Below are positions 1 to 6,287 of a stretch of DNA of 9,414 nucleotides, one piece after another. This DNA is from Betaproteobacteria bacterium. GTDB lineage: Bacteria > Pseudomonadota > Gammaproteobacteria > Burkholderiales > Burkholderiaceae_C. Within the stretch, counting starts at the first letter, position 1. Every line of letters starts with the position of its first letter. Location: assembly GCA_009922295.1 (NCBI GenBank), contig RFWA01000078.1:1-9414 (forward strand), in the 5' to 3' direction. The notes beneath the pieces were generated by a model. It did not search any database, had not been told where the DNA came from, and saw only the letters and a program-made list of their open reading frames with translations. The position numbers and the translations under genes were made by a program.

Positions 1-381
1 ATAAGGCTGGCCAAGGCCGCTGATGGCGAATCCGTTTTTGGGGCTGGCGTTGGGGCCAACATTGGGTCCGAAAAGGGCCTGTATGGCGACCTCGTCCAGT
101 CCTTGGGCGCGGGCGAAATTCGCCAGGCTGGGAAGGTCTGGTAAGGGTGCGTCCGTGGTGATGACATCGAGCTTGGCGCCCAGTGACACAATTTGCAAGC
201 CGGGGCCGCCAAGCACCTGAGTGGCAAGACTTTGCCGTTCTGCCTTGAACATTTGGCCGGTCAAAACGGCAGAAAACTCTTCGGATTTCGGGTCGCCATC
301 GGTTGGCGTCGGGTTCGGCGCTACGCTGCCGCCATTGGGCGACAAGGTGATCATTGGGGGAAAATTCAGGTTAGCATTCAT
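1..381 (-). CDS. fliK: FliK-like flagellar hook-length control protein, N-terminal part (runs off left edge)
   Basis: Reading the minus strand from ATG at 381-379 gives 127 codons, open to the window edge with no stop. The first 60 residues are low-complexity (P, N, G, T-rich), beginning MNANLNFPPMITLSPNGG. They are followed by a more conserved-looking block at residues 62-105 with LGAKLDVITTDAP and FARAQGLDEVAIQALFG. I recognise that block as typical of the N-terminal part of large betaproteobacterial FliK proteins, which measure hook length and switch the export gate from hook to filament substrates. The C-terminal domain that would confirm this lies outside the window. The gene is divergent from flhA and has its own sigma-54-like element 41 bases upstream of the ATG. 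The ribosome binding site is weak (GAGAA about 10 bases before the ATG), and the frame stays open upstream, so the start is less certain than the identity. The flagellar context supports the call. Confidence 0.6.
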   Translation of the reverse strand, partial: MNANLNFPPMITLSPNGGSVAPNPTPTDGDPKSEEFSAVLTGQMFKAERQSLATQVLGGPGLQIVSLGAKLDVITTDAPLPDLPSLANFARAQGLDEVAIQALFGPNVGPNASPKNGFAISGLGQPY

Positions 382-432
382 CGGGCGGCCAGTTCTCGGT
401 GAGCCACTTTGGGTGGCGGATGCCCCTTGATC

Positions 433-448
433 AGCAAGAATCGTGTCA
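433..448 (-). promoter_or_regulatory. Candidate sigma-54 promoter for the fliK-like gene
   Basis: On the minus strand the sequence reads TGACACG-ATTC-TTGCT, against the consensus TGGCACG-N4-TTGCW. The -12 half (TTGCT) and the spacing are perfect. The -24 doublet is GA instead of the nearly invariant GG, which lowers confidence. The predicted transcript start is near 422, leaving a leader of about 41 bases before the ATG at 381. Confidence 0.5.
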
Positions 449-470
449 GGCCAAGGTTTGCCGCTCCCGG

Positions 471-488
471 GGTCGGTGGCCCGCGACC
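471..488. promoter_or_regulatory. Interrupted palindrome between divergent promoters, possible activator site
   Basis: The 18-bp sequence has GGTCG and CGACC arms around an 8-base centre that contains GGCC. It lies about 52 bp from the predicted flhA transcript start and about 57 bp from the predicted fliK start, so it sits almost midway between two divergent sigma-54-type promoters. A GTCG half-site recurs at 494-497. Its role as an enhancer for a FleQ/FlrC-type activator is inference from position and symmetry. Confidence 0.35.
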
Positions 489-505
489 TATGTGTCGGAA
501 AATCG

Positions 506-521
506 TGGCATGGAGTTTGCG
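506..521 (+). promoter_or_regulatory. Sigma-54 (-24/-12) promoter of flhA
   Basis: TGGCATG-GAGT-TTGCG matches the RpoN consensus TGGCACG-N4-TTGCW at 10 of the 12 defined positions. GG is at 507-508, GC at 519-520, and exactly ten bases lie between them. The predicted transcript start is near 532, giving a leader of about 61 bases to the flhA ATG at 593. This supports an RpoN-dependent flhA-flhF-flhG-fliA unit, as known for polar flagellar systems of Vibrio and Pseudomonas. Confidence 0.75.
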
Positions 522-592
522 TAACAGTGCGAGCCAGACCCTACTTGACACCCCGACCGCTTCAAAACCGCCATTTCCACGTTATTTCACCC

Positions 593-2713
593 ATGAGCAC
601 GCTGTCGCTGTCAACCGTTCGACACAATCTTTCGAAGTTCAATTTCACGGAATTGGGTATTCCGTTTTTGGTCTTGCTGATCATGGGGATGCTGGTCATC
701 CCGCTGCACCCGGTTCTTTTGGACTTCCTTTTCACGTTCAACATTGCGGCAAGCGTGTTGATCATCATGATTGCAATCAGGGTTCGCAAGCCATTGGAGT
801 TCTCGGCTTTTCCAACCATCTTGTTGTTTGCGACGATGCTGCGACTTGCGTTGAATGTGGCTTCAACCCGAGTTGTGCTGGTTGATGGTCACACCGGCCA
901 CGACGCCGCCGGCAAAGTGATTGCGGCGTTTGGCGAGTTCGTGATTGGCGGCAACTACATTGTCGGTTTCATCATCTTTGCAATTTTGATGATTATCAAC
1001 TTCATTGTGGTGACCAAGGGGGCAGGGCGGGTATCCGAGGTCAATGCCAGATTCACCCTGGATGCCATGCCTGGCAAACAAATGTCGATCGACGCTGACC
1101 TCAATGCCGGTGTGATTGATCAGGAAACGGCCAAGGCGCGGCGTGCTGAATTGGCGCAAGAGTCTGACTTTTTTGGCTCAATGGATGGTGCGTCTAAGTT
1201 TGTCAGCGGGGACGCCGTAGCGGGTTTGTTGATTCTGCTGATCAATCTCTTTGGGGGTTTGGCCATTGGTATCGGGCAGCATGGCCTTTCATTCAGTGAG
1301 GCAGGGCGGATTTACTCACTCCTGACCATCGGAGATGGTTTGGTTGCACAAGTGCCATCGCTGCTCCTGTCACTGGCCACCGCGATTATCGTGACCCGGG
1401 TGACGACGACAGAATCGATGACAGAGCAGGCAAGCAGCCAACTGGGGAACCCGACGGCCTTGTTTGTAACCGCTTGCATTATGGCGATCCTCGGTATGGT
1501 CCCTGGAATGCCGCATCTGGTGTTCATTGGCTTGTCGGCAGGCAGCATGGCTTTGGGGATTATGGTTTTGCGCCGTCAGGCGGTTGGGACTTCCCCTGAA
1601 AAGTTGGCTGAGGCCAAGATAGCCGCTGAAGCCCCCAAGGAATTGGGTTGGGAGGACCTTGACCAAGTTGATCTTGTGGGACTTGAAATTGGCTACGGGC
1701 TTGTTCCTTTGGTTAATGTCGAGACCGGCGGACAGTTGATGACACGCGTCAAAGGGGTTCGCAAGAAGCTTTCAGCCGAATTGGGCTTCCTGATTCAGCC
1801 GGTTCGCATTCGAGATGCGCTGAATATTGATCCCGACAGCTACCACATTGTGCTCAAGGGCGTGATCCGTGGGCGCGGCAAGATCAAGGTTGGCCGTGAA
1901 ATGGCCATCAATCCTGGTCAGGTTTATGGCGCCTTGGAGGGCACCCCCACGCAGGAACCCGCCTTTGGCTTGGAAGCGGTGTGGATCGAGCCGTCCCAAC
2001 GTGATCATGCGCGAGCCCTGGGTTATACAGTGGTCGATGCCGCCACTGCGGTGGCAACCCATTTGAACAAGGTATTGCGTGAGAATGCATCAGACCTGCT
2101 CGGGCACGATGAAGTCCAACAGTTGCTGGACAAATTGATTGCCAAGTCGCCGAAGTTGGTGGAGGACTTGATTCCGGCCAAGTTGCCATTGGGCGCTCTC
2201 ACTCGGACGCTGCAGGGCCTGCTCAGCGATGGCGTCTCGATTCGTGACATGAGGACCATTGTGGAAACATTGTCTGAGGTCAGTGTGAGAACACAGGACC
2301 CCGATCAACTGACTGCGCTGGTACGTCCTCGCCTGGGACGCATGATTGTTCAAGGTTTGATCGATGACAAAGCGACCTTGTCGGTGATGACCCTAGACCC
2401 CAATTTGGAACAACTTTTGCACAATGTGTTGCAACAACATGACTCTGGCCAGGGGGTTGTGATGGAGCCAGGGCTCGCAGAGCGACTTTTTGCCGCGTTG
2501 CGTGAAGGTGCAAAGGCCGTCGAAGCGCTGGGGCACAACGCAGTTCTGGTTGTCTCACCAGCAGTTCGCCCATGGCTGGCCAAGTCTGTGCGTAGTCGGG
2601 TGAATGATCTGGTGGTGCTGTCCTACAGCGAGATCCCTGATGATCAATCTGTCAAAGTCATTCACACAGTCTCTGCCGAAAGTCAAAACGATGGCAACAA
2701 CCCAAGGCGCTGA
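593..2713 (+). CDS. flhA: Flagellar biosynthesis protein FlhA (type III export gate)
   Basis: FlhA is the large membrane component of the flagellar type III export gate. Its membrane domain couples proton flow to export, and its cytoplasmic domain forms a ring that docks chaperone-substrate complexes. The product is 706 residues, close to the usual length of about 690-700. The N-terminal half is a run of hydrophobic segments (about 22-60, 72-95, 112-140, 205-225, 240-268). The family signature lies in the cytoplasmic loop at about 151-172 (ARFTLDAMPGKQMSIDADLN). The SGDAVAG motif at 205-211 carries Asp207, equivalent to the essential Asp208 of Salmonella FlhA. The C-terminal half is the soluble domain, including TVVDAATAVATHLNKVL. 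The frame is open back to 443, but ATG 593 is the conserved start of the family, and the sigma-54 promoter at 506-521 lies within that upstream extension. No clear Shine-Dalgarno precedes it. flhF follows after 38 bases; flhB is not adjacent here. Confidence 0.97.
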   Translation: MSTLSLSTVRHNLSKFNFTELGIPFLVLLIMGMLVIPLHPVLLDFLFTFNIAASVLIIMIAIRVRKPLEFSAFPTILLFATMLRLALNVASTRVVLVDGHTGHDAAGKVIAAFGEFVIGGNYIVGFIIFAILMIINFIVVTKGAGRVSEVNARFTLDAMPGKQMSIDADLNAGVIDQETAKARRAELAQESDFFGSMDGASKFVSGDAVAGLLILLINLFGGLAIGIGQHGLSFSEAGRIYSLLTIGDGLVAQVPSLLLSLATAIIVTRVTTTESMTEQASSQLGNPTALFVTACIMAILGMVPGMPHLVFIGLSAGSMALGIMVLRRQAVGTSPEKLAEAKIAAEAPKELGWEDLDQVDLVGLEIGYGLVPLVNVETGGQLMTRVKGVRKKLSAELGFLIQPVRIRDALNIDPDSYHIVLKGVIRGRGKIKVGREMAINPGQVYGALEGTPTQEPAFGLEAVWIEPSQRDHARALGYTVVDAATAVATHLNKVLRENASDLLGHDEVQQLLDKLIAKSPKLVEDLIPAKLPLGALTRTLQGLLSDGVSIRDMRTIVETLSEVSVRTQDPDQLTALVRPRLGRMIVQGLIDDKATLSVMTLDPNLEQLLHNVLQQHDSGQGVVMEPGLAERLFAALREGAKAVEALGHNAVLVVSPAVRPWLAKSVRSRVNDLVVLSYSEIPDDQSVKVIHTVSAESQNDGNNPRR

Positions 2714-2714
2714 C

Positions 2715-2762
2715 ATGATCCAAACATTACACGTATCAATGGGGTGCCGCAATGGAGCTTAA
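2715..2762 (+). other. Possible 15-codon mini-ORF bridging flhA and flhF
   Basis: One base after the flhA stop codon an ATG opens a 15-codon frame (MIQTLHVSMGCRNGA) that ends with TAA inside the first codons of flhF. AAGGCG at 2703-2708, in the end of flhA, is spaced like a ribosome binding site for it. The flhF ATG itself has only GGGG at 2741-2744. The mini-ORF could be a translational coupling device, but a frame this short arises easily by chance. Confidence 0.2.
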
Positions 2763-4080
2763 ACGAATCCTTGCCAACGATGCAAAAACTGCCAATGACC
2801 GTGCCATGTCTTTGTATGGCCGCGATGTTCTGATCATTTCAAGCCATTCCGTTGGTGGGCAAACCGAACTGATCGTGGCGCTGGACATTGAAGAGCAGGC
2901 CCCGGAGTCGGTGGTCACTGTGGCGCGGCCCGATGTTTCGCTGGCTGAGCCATCCGTCAGTTTCGGCAGCCAGATGGCACTGGTAGGCGCTGAAACTAAA
3001 GTTGGCGTGGCCACCGCAGCCAAGGCGACAGTGTCCGCTAGGGCGGTCAACACTTCTTTGGCACAGGCTGAGCCAGCCAGTGCCCCATCGGGGTCTCAGT
3101 TTGACCGTGAAGTGATGGACCAAATCTTGGATGAGCTCAAGTCCTTGCGGCGTGAAGTGAGCTTGAATCAAAAGATATCAGGCTGGCACAGCAATCTTGA
3201 CTTGTCACCCGAAGTCGAGAACTTGTTTGCATCCTTTACACATGCTGGCATGCCGACAGGTCTTCGCACCTTGTTGGTCGACACTGTTAAGGACATGCGC
3301 AGTGAAAAAGAGGCGCTAGATGCTATAAGCCATCAGTTGGGACAAGTGGTGCACCGTCCCAACGCCTCGCTGCCTAAAAGTGGGATCCACCTGGTGGCAG
3401 GTCCCAGCGGCACGGGCAAAACCTTGATGGTGGTACGACTGGCCAGTCACGCCGCAGCACAAGTGGCTGCTGGGCGGGTCGCCATGGTCAGTTACCGCGA
3501 CCTTAGACTGGGCGCCTGGCCTCAAACTTTGGCGATGGCGCGTGAGGCGGGGGTCGAATGTTTCAGGGCTGATACCGTAGATGCGCTAGGTACCGTTCTT
3601 GCCGCCCTTTCCGGCTATAGCCTGATCCTGATCGATACGTCTGGGAACCAACTGGCTCAGCGGGTGACTGAGATTCAATCGGTGTGCCCATCCTGCCTTG
3701 CCCACGCCGTGGTGGCCGCTGACTCGTCGATAGCGACCTTGCGCCGTACCCTTCGGGTCTCCGGTATTCGTTGGAACAGCCTCATGATCAGTAAGTTGGA
3801 TGAGTCGGTCCAGCCTTGGCCCTTGGTAGAGTTTCTCTGCGATAATTTTATTGCGCTTTCAGCGGGCAGTGAGGGTGTTGACCCTGGTGGGCTCAAGTTT
3901 GACCTGACGACTGGTACCTTGGTTGAGATGGCGTTGGCGCATTTGTCAAGAGTGCCTGATGCCAATTTTCACATTCCCGCCATCAAGCTGACTAAGCCCG
4001 CCCCCGATAAGCTGCCTGCGCCCTCGCCCCGCATGTTCATGTCAGCAAACCCCAAGGGTTTGCGTGGGCCATTTGCCTGA
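2752..4080 (+). CDS. flhF: Flagellar biosynthesis GTPase FlhF (SRP-type, divergent)
   Basis: FlhF is a GTPase of the SRP/FtsY family that marks the site of new flagella, usually the cell pole, and acts with FlhG. The product is 442 residues, within the usual range. Residues 1-45 resemble the FlhF N-terminal segment (MELKRILANDAKTANDRAM). Residues 50-140 are a variable A/S/V-rich linker. An N-like helical region spans about 150-200 and the G domain about 210-395. The P-loop is GPSGTGKT (217-224), the G3 motif is DTSGN (295-299), and G4 is SKLDE (347-351). The G2 region reads SYRDLRLGAWPQ (247-258), where most homologues have an aspartate-threonine pair two residues before the conserved Arg. 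The final loop SAGSEGVDPG (370-379) departs from the usual T-x-GQ-x-VP-x-D. It is therefore a divergent FlhF. Identity is further supported by its place between flhA and flhG. The start at 2752 gives a family-like N-terminus but has a weak ribosome binding site. Confidence 0.9.
   Translation: MELKRILANDAKTANDRAMSLYGRDVLIISSHSVGGQTELIVALDIEEQAPESVVTVARPDVSLAEPSVSFGSQMALVGAETKVGVATAAKATVSARAVNTSLAQAEPASAPSGSQFDREVMDQILDELKSLRREVSLNQKISGWHSNLDLSPEVENLFASFTHAGMPTGLRTLLVDTVKDMRSEKEALDAISHQLGQVVHRPNASLPKSGIHLVAGPSGTGKTLMVVRLASHAAAQVAAGRVAMVSYRDLRLGAWPQTLAMAREAGVECFRADTVDALGTVLAALSGYSLILIDTSGNQLAQRVTEIQSVCPSCLAHAVVAADSSIATLRRTLRVSGIRWNSLMISKLDESVQPWPLVEFLCDNFIALSAGSEGVDPGGLKFDLTTGTLVEMALAHLSRVPDANFHIPAIKLTKPAPDKLPAPSPRMFMSANPKGLRGPFA
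4045..4063 (+). repeat. Perfect 8-bp hairpin in the 3' end of flhF
   Basis: GCAAACCC and GGGTTTGC form a perfect inverted repeat around a three-base CAA loop, ending 14 bases before the last base of flhF's last sense codon. No T-tract follows, so it does not look like an intrinsic terminator. It lies just upstream of the flhG ribosome binding site and could influence mRNA stability or the FlhF:FlhG ratio; this is inference. Confidence 0.4.
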
Positions 4081-4084
4081 CAAC

Positions 4085-4090
4085 AAGGAA
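4085..4090 (+). promoter_or_regulatory. Ribosome binding site of flhG, deciding ATG 4099 over TTG 4096
   Basis: AAGGAA lies eight bases before ATG 4099. A TTG codon at 4096 immediately precedes that ATG in frame. The spacing and codon preference favour the ATG. Confidence 0.7.
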
Positions 4091-4098
4091 AGTCATTG

Positions 4099-4917
4099 AT
4101 GAATGTTTCAACTCGCACCGAGGTCATCGGTGTTGCCAGCGGAAAAGGTGGTGTTGGGAAGACCACGGTGGCGGTCAATTTGGCGATCGCCCTGGTGCAG
4201 ATGGGCCGGCGCGTCATGCTGTTTGACGCCGATCTAGGACTTGCCAACTCCCAGATCGCACTGGGTTGCCGTTGCCCTTTGAACTTGAGTCATTTCATGA
4301 GCGGGCAAAAAACCTTGCAGGAAATCATTGTCACGTCCAGGCAGGGCGTCAAGCTGATACCTGGGGCGTCTGGGGTGAGTGAGTTAGCCGCCCTGAGCCG
4401 TGTCCAGGCGTCACGCGTGGTTCAATCTTTCAGTGCGCTGGAAGACGACATCGATTACCTGGTGGTTGACATGGCAGCCGGCATATCGCCGTCGGTGCTG
4501 GCATTCATGGGCGCTTGTCAGCGGCGTTTTATTGTCGTTCGGGATGATCCATCGTCGATCGCCGATGCCTACGGCATGATCAAAGTGCTGATTCAAGAGC
4601 AGAATCTCAACGAAATTTACATCATTCCCAACGCCGTCAAAAATCAGGCGGGCGGGCAAAACCTTTTTCGGCGCATCAACCAGGTTTGCGCCCAGTTCTT
4701 GAATTACACGACGAAGTATTTGGGATCGATTGAAAACGACGACCAGATATTGGCCAGTCATAGAAAGTTTCAACCCGTCATCGAATTCGCTCCAGAATCA
4801 GCCGGGTCTCGCGATTTCAAGCGCTTGGCTAAAACGGTCGCTCAAATGCCCCCTGCCGGCGACTTCGCTGGCGGGATGCAGTTTTTTGTCGAGCGCCTCG
4901 TGCGCTACCAAGCCTAA
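4099..4917 (+). CDS. flhG: FlhG/FleN, MinD-like ATPase controlling flagellar number
   Basis: FlhG (FleN, also called YlxH) is a MinD/ParA-type ATPase that limits flagellar number, works with FlhF, and in polar flagellates also antagonises the FleQ-type master activator. The product is 272 residues. The deviant Walker A motif GKGGVGKTT is at 15-23, with the signature lysine at 16. FDADLGLAN is at 42-50. The switch II motif DMAAGI is at 124-129 (usually DTAAGI), and RDDPSSIADAYGMIK at 148-162 corresponds to the family's DEPTSITDAYA segment. The last 14 residues, GGMQFFVERLVRYQ, form a plausible amphipathic membrane-targeting helix as in MinD and FleN. Only eight residues precede the first beta strand, and no DQAxxLR motif is visible; in some FlhGs that motif stimulates FlhF GTPase. 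The gene lies 18 bases after flhF and 13 before fliA, implying one transcript. Confidence 0.95.
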   Translation: MNVSTRTEVIGVASGKGGVGKTTVAVNLAIALVQMGRRVMLFDADLGLANSQIALGCRCPLNLSHFMSGQKTLQEIIVTSRQGVKLIPGASGVSELAALSRVQASRVVQSFSALEDDIDYLVVDMAAGISPSVLAFMGACQRRFIVVRDDPSSIADAYGMIKVLIQEQNLNEIYIIPNAVKNQAGGQNLFRRINQVCAQFLNYTTKYLGSIENDDQILASHRKFQPVIEFAPESAGSRDFKRLAKTVAQMPPAGDFAGGMQFFVERLVRYQA

Positions 4918-4921
4918 GGAG
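4916..4921 (+). promoter_or_regulatory. Ribosome binding site of fliA overlapping the flhG stop codon
   Basis: AAGGAG shares two bases with the TAA stop of flhG (4915-4917) and is nine bases from ATG 4931. This fixes the fliA start at 4931 despite a longer open frame upstream, and it suggests translational coupling of flhG and fliA. Confidence 0.8.
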
Positions 4922-4930
4922 TCTGCCCTG

Positions 4931-5674
4931 ATGACGACCAGAATGTACGAGGAAGTTCAAAGTAGCAGCGAAACCTTGGTGCTGGCGCATTTGGGAATGG
5001 TTAAACGCGTGGCACTGCATTTGAAGGTCAGGGTCCCTCCTTTTATGGAGTTGGATGAGCTGATTCAGGTCGGCATGATTGGCTTACTTGAGGCTGCGCG
5101 AGCTTTTGTACCGGCCAAGGGCATTGACTTTGAAAGCTTTGCGCTGAGTCGGGTTCGCGGCGCGATGCTTGATGAAGTGCGCCAATTGTCCTATCTGCCG
5201 AGGTCTGCGGTGGCCTTCAATAGCTCTGAAAACAAGGCCAAGATGGCACTGTTTACAGAGCTGGGTCGCGCACCGACGCAAACGGAGTTGGCTGAGCACA
5301 TGGGTGAAGAACTGGATGTCTTTCAAAAAAAGCGGGGGAATGCGAAGCGTTTTGAGACCCAGTCCATGGAACTGATCACCGACGAGGTGATGGGAATTGC
5401 CGATGACAGGTCGCGCCAGCCCGATGTGATCGCTGAACACCGGGATTTCATGCGGGCTGTTGGGGATGCGATTGGGCAACTTCAGGAGAGTGATCAGTTG
5501 CTGATGTCCCTCTACTATGTGGAAGAGCTTAACTTGAAAGAAATTGGAGCGACGCTAGGGGTCACGGAGTCACGCGTCAGTCAGCTGTTAAGTGGGATCG
5601 TGAAAAAATTACGGGTCAGTCTGAAGATTGAGGTGTCCCCCAAACCCCTTGTCAAAAGGGCCGCGGCGTTTTGA
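4931..5674 (+). CDS. fliA: RNA polymerase sigma-28 factor FliA (RpoF)
   Basis: FliA directs RNA polymerase to late flagellar promoters (flagellin, chaperones, stators, chemotaxis). It is normally held inactive by FlgM until the hook is complete. The product is 247 residues, the usual size. Region 2 covers about 18-88: ELDELIQVGMIGLLEAAR (40-57) is the core-binding part and ESFALSRVRGAMLDEVR (68-84) is the -10 recognition part. Region 3 follows with PRSAVAF and the LGRAPTQTELAEHMG helix (90-125). Region 4 (about 175-232) contains the -35 recognition helix-turn-helix, NLKEIGATLGVTESRVSQL (201-219). The segment after PRS (residues 93-105) departs from the usual V-R/H-R-x-x-R type sequence, so region 3 is somewhat divergent. 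The frame is open back to 4730, but that extension lies inside flhG in another frame, and the ribosome binding site fixes ATG 4931. No FlgM gene is in the window. Confidence 0.95.
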   Translation: MTTRMYEEVQSSSETLVLAHLGMVKRVALHLKVRVPPFMELDELIQVGMIGLLEAARAFVPAKGIDFESFALSRVRGAMLDEVRQLSYLPRSAVAFNSSENKAKMALFTELGRAPTQTELAEHMGEELDVFQKKRGNAKRFETQSMELITDEVMGIADDRSRQPDVIAEHRDFMRAVGDAIGQLQESDQLLMSLYYVEELNLKEIGATLGVTESRVSQLLSGIVKKLRVSLKIEVSPKPLVKRAAAF

Positions 5675-5687
5675 TGCGTGTGCTTGC

Positions 5688-5714
5688 TCAAGTTTTTCGT
5701 GCTGGTGTCGACTT
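5688..5714 (+). promoter_or_regulatory. Candidate sigma-28 (FliA) promoter for fliS, possibly also motAB
   Basis: The -35 element TCAAGTTT (5688-5695) matches TAAAGTTT at seven of eight positions. Exactly 11 bases separate it from GTCGACTT (5707-5714), which matches four of eight positions of GCCGATAA, including the CGA core. The weak half is the end of the -10. The position, 35 bases before the fliS ATG in the largest gap of the plus-strand run so far, fits a late-class promoter downstream of fliA itself. Confidence 0.5.
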
Positions 5715-5749
5715 CTGAGGGGTAAGCCAACTCATCAGGAGAATAGAAA

Positions 5750-6166
5750 ATGCGGATCAACTTCAAAGCCATGGAGTCCTACGGGGCGGATAATTTGATG
5801 TCTCAGGCTTCGGTTGCAAATGGTGCGGAATTGATTCAGATGCTGTTTGACGGGCTGGTGAACAGTATTGCTGAGGCGCGCGGTCATATTGAGCACGGTG
5901 CCATTTTGGAAAAAGGAAAGAGTATCACCCGCGCGTGTCGAATCGTGCTGGGCCTGCAGGGGGTTCTTGATTTTCAACAGGGTGGCGATTTAGCACTGAA
6001 CTTGAACGAACTTTATAACTATTTCACTCGACGGCTCATTTACGCCAACGCACGCAGCGACATCGGTGCACTGAATGAAATCTTGGGGCTGACCTCTGAG
6101 ATAAGGGCAGCGTGGCTGGAAGTGCCGGTGCAATTACAGCGCCCTGTTGGTGCCCGTCTGCAATGA
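5750..6166 (+). CDS. fliS: Flagellin export chaperone FliS
   Basis: FliS binds the C-terminal helix of newly made flagellin in the cytoplasm, prevents premature polymerisation and delivers it to FlhA. The product is 138 residues, near the usual 120-145. It is nearly all helical. Recognisable family segments are ELIQMLFDGLVNSIAEARGH (27-46, usual form LIxMLYDGAL), the K-G-K-S-I-T-R-A helix start (55-62), and LALNLNELYNYFTRRLIYAN (81-100, usual form NLxxLYxYM-x-R-L). AGGAGA at 5737-5742 is a good ribosome binding site, seven bases before ATG 5750. FliS usually sits beside fliC and fliD; here it stands alone between fliA and motA with a candidate sigma-28 promoter. Confidence 0.92.
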   Translation: MRINFKAMESYGADNLMSQASVANGAELIQMLFDGLVNSIAEARGHIEHGAILEKGKSITRACRIVLGLQGVLDFQQGGDLALNLNELYNYFTRRLIYANARSDIGALNEILGLTSEIRAAWLEVPVQLQRPVGARLQ

Positions 6167-6287
6167 ATGGTTGAGGAGGGTTCTTTGGGGTGAGTGTGGA
6201 GTTTAGAGTTTTTGGTTTCGGATGATCCTTGCCGGCGGGCTGGGTACCGATTTATTGAGTAATCACTCATTCTTTTAGGGATCTACC
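6167..6287. other. fliS-motA intergenic region, no convincing promoter or terminator
   Basis: This 121-base gap is G/T-rich. It holds promoter-like fragments (TAGAGTTT at 6204-6211; ACCGATTT at 6246-6253) that resemble sigma-28 -35 and -10 elements but are not spaced as a pair. It also holds a small inverted repeat just before motA. The motA ribosome binding site, AGGGA at 6277-6281, is six bases before ATG 6288. I see no terminator, so fliS and motAB may be co-transcribed. Confidence 0.45.
6256..6269. repeat. Small inverted repeat in the motA leader
   Basis: TGAGT-AATC-ACTCA is a perfect 5-bp inverted repeat with a four-base centre, ending seven bases before the motA ribosome binding site. 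It could be an operator or a small hairpin. It is short enough to be chance. Confidence 0.25.

Noticed and set aside
484..497. CGAC-N6-GTCG inverted repeat upstream of flhA
   Set aside because: Its half-sites point the opposite way from the GTC-N8-GAC form; it is probably incidental and overlaps the stronger 471-488 palindrome.
443..592. In-frame 50-codon upstream extension of flhA
   Set aside because: It contains the sigma-54 promoter, encodes nothing FlhA-like, and ATG 593 gives the normal family length.
4730..4930. In-frame upstream extension of fliA
   Set aside because: It overlaps flhG in another frame, and the AAGGAG ribosome binding site fits ATG 4931.
5646..5660. CCCTT-GTCAA-AAGGG inverted repeat at the end of fliA
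   Set aside because: Five-pair stem inside coding sequence, no T-tract after it; too weak for a terminator.
6220..6232. Sigma-54-like GG...TTGC element before motA
   Set aside because: Only nine bases lie between GG and GC; RpoN promoters need ten with little tolerance.
6204..6253. Sigma-28-like boxes TAGAGTTT and ACCGATTT before motA
   Set aside because: They are 34 bases apart, far from the 11-base spacing, and neither has a partner at the right distance.
6222..6278. 18-codon ORF (ATG to TAG) just before motA
   Set aside because: No ribosome binding site and no recognisable sequence; likely chance.
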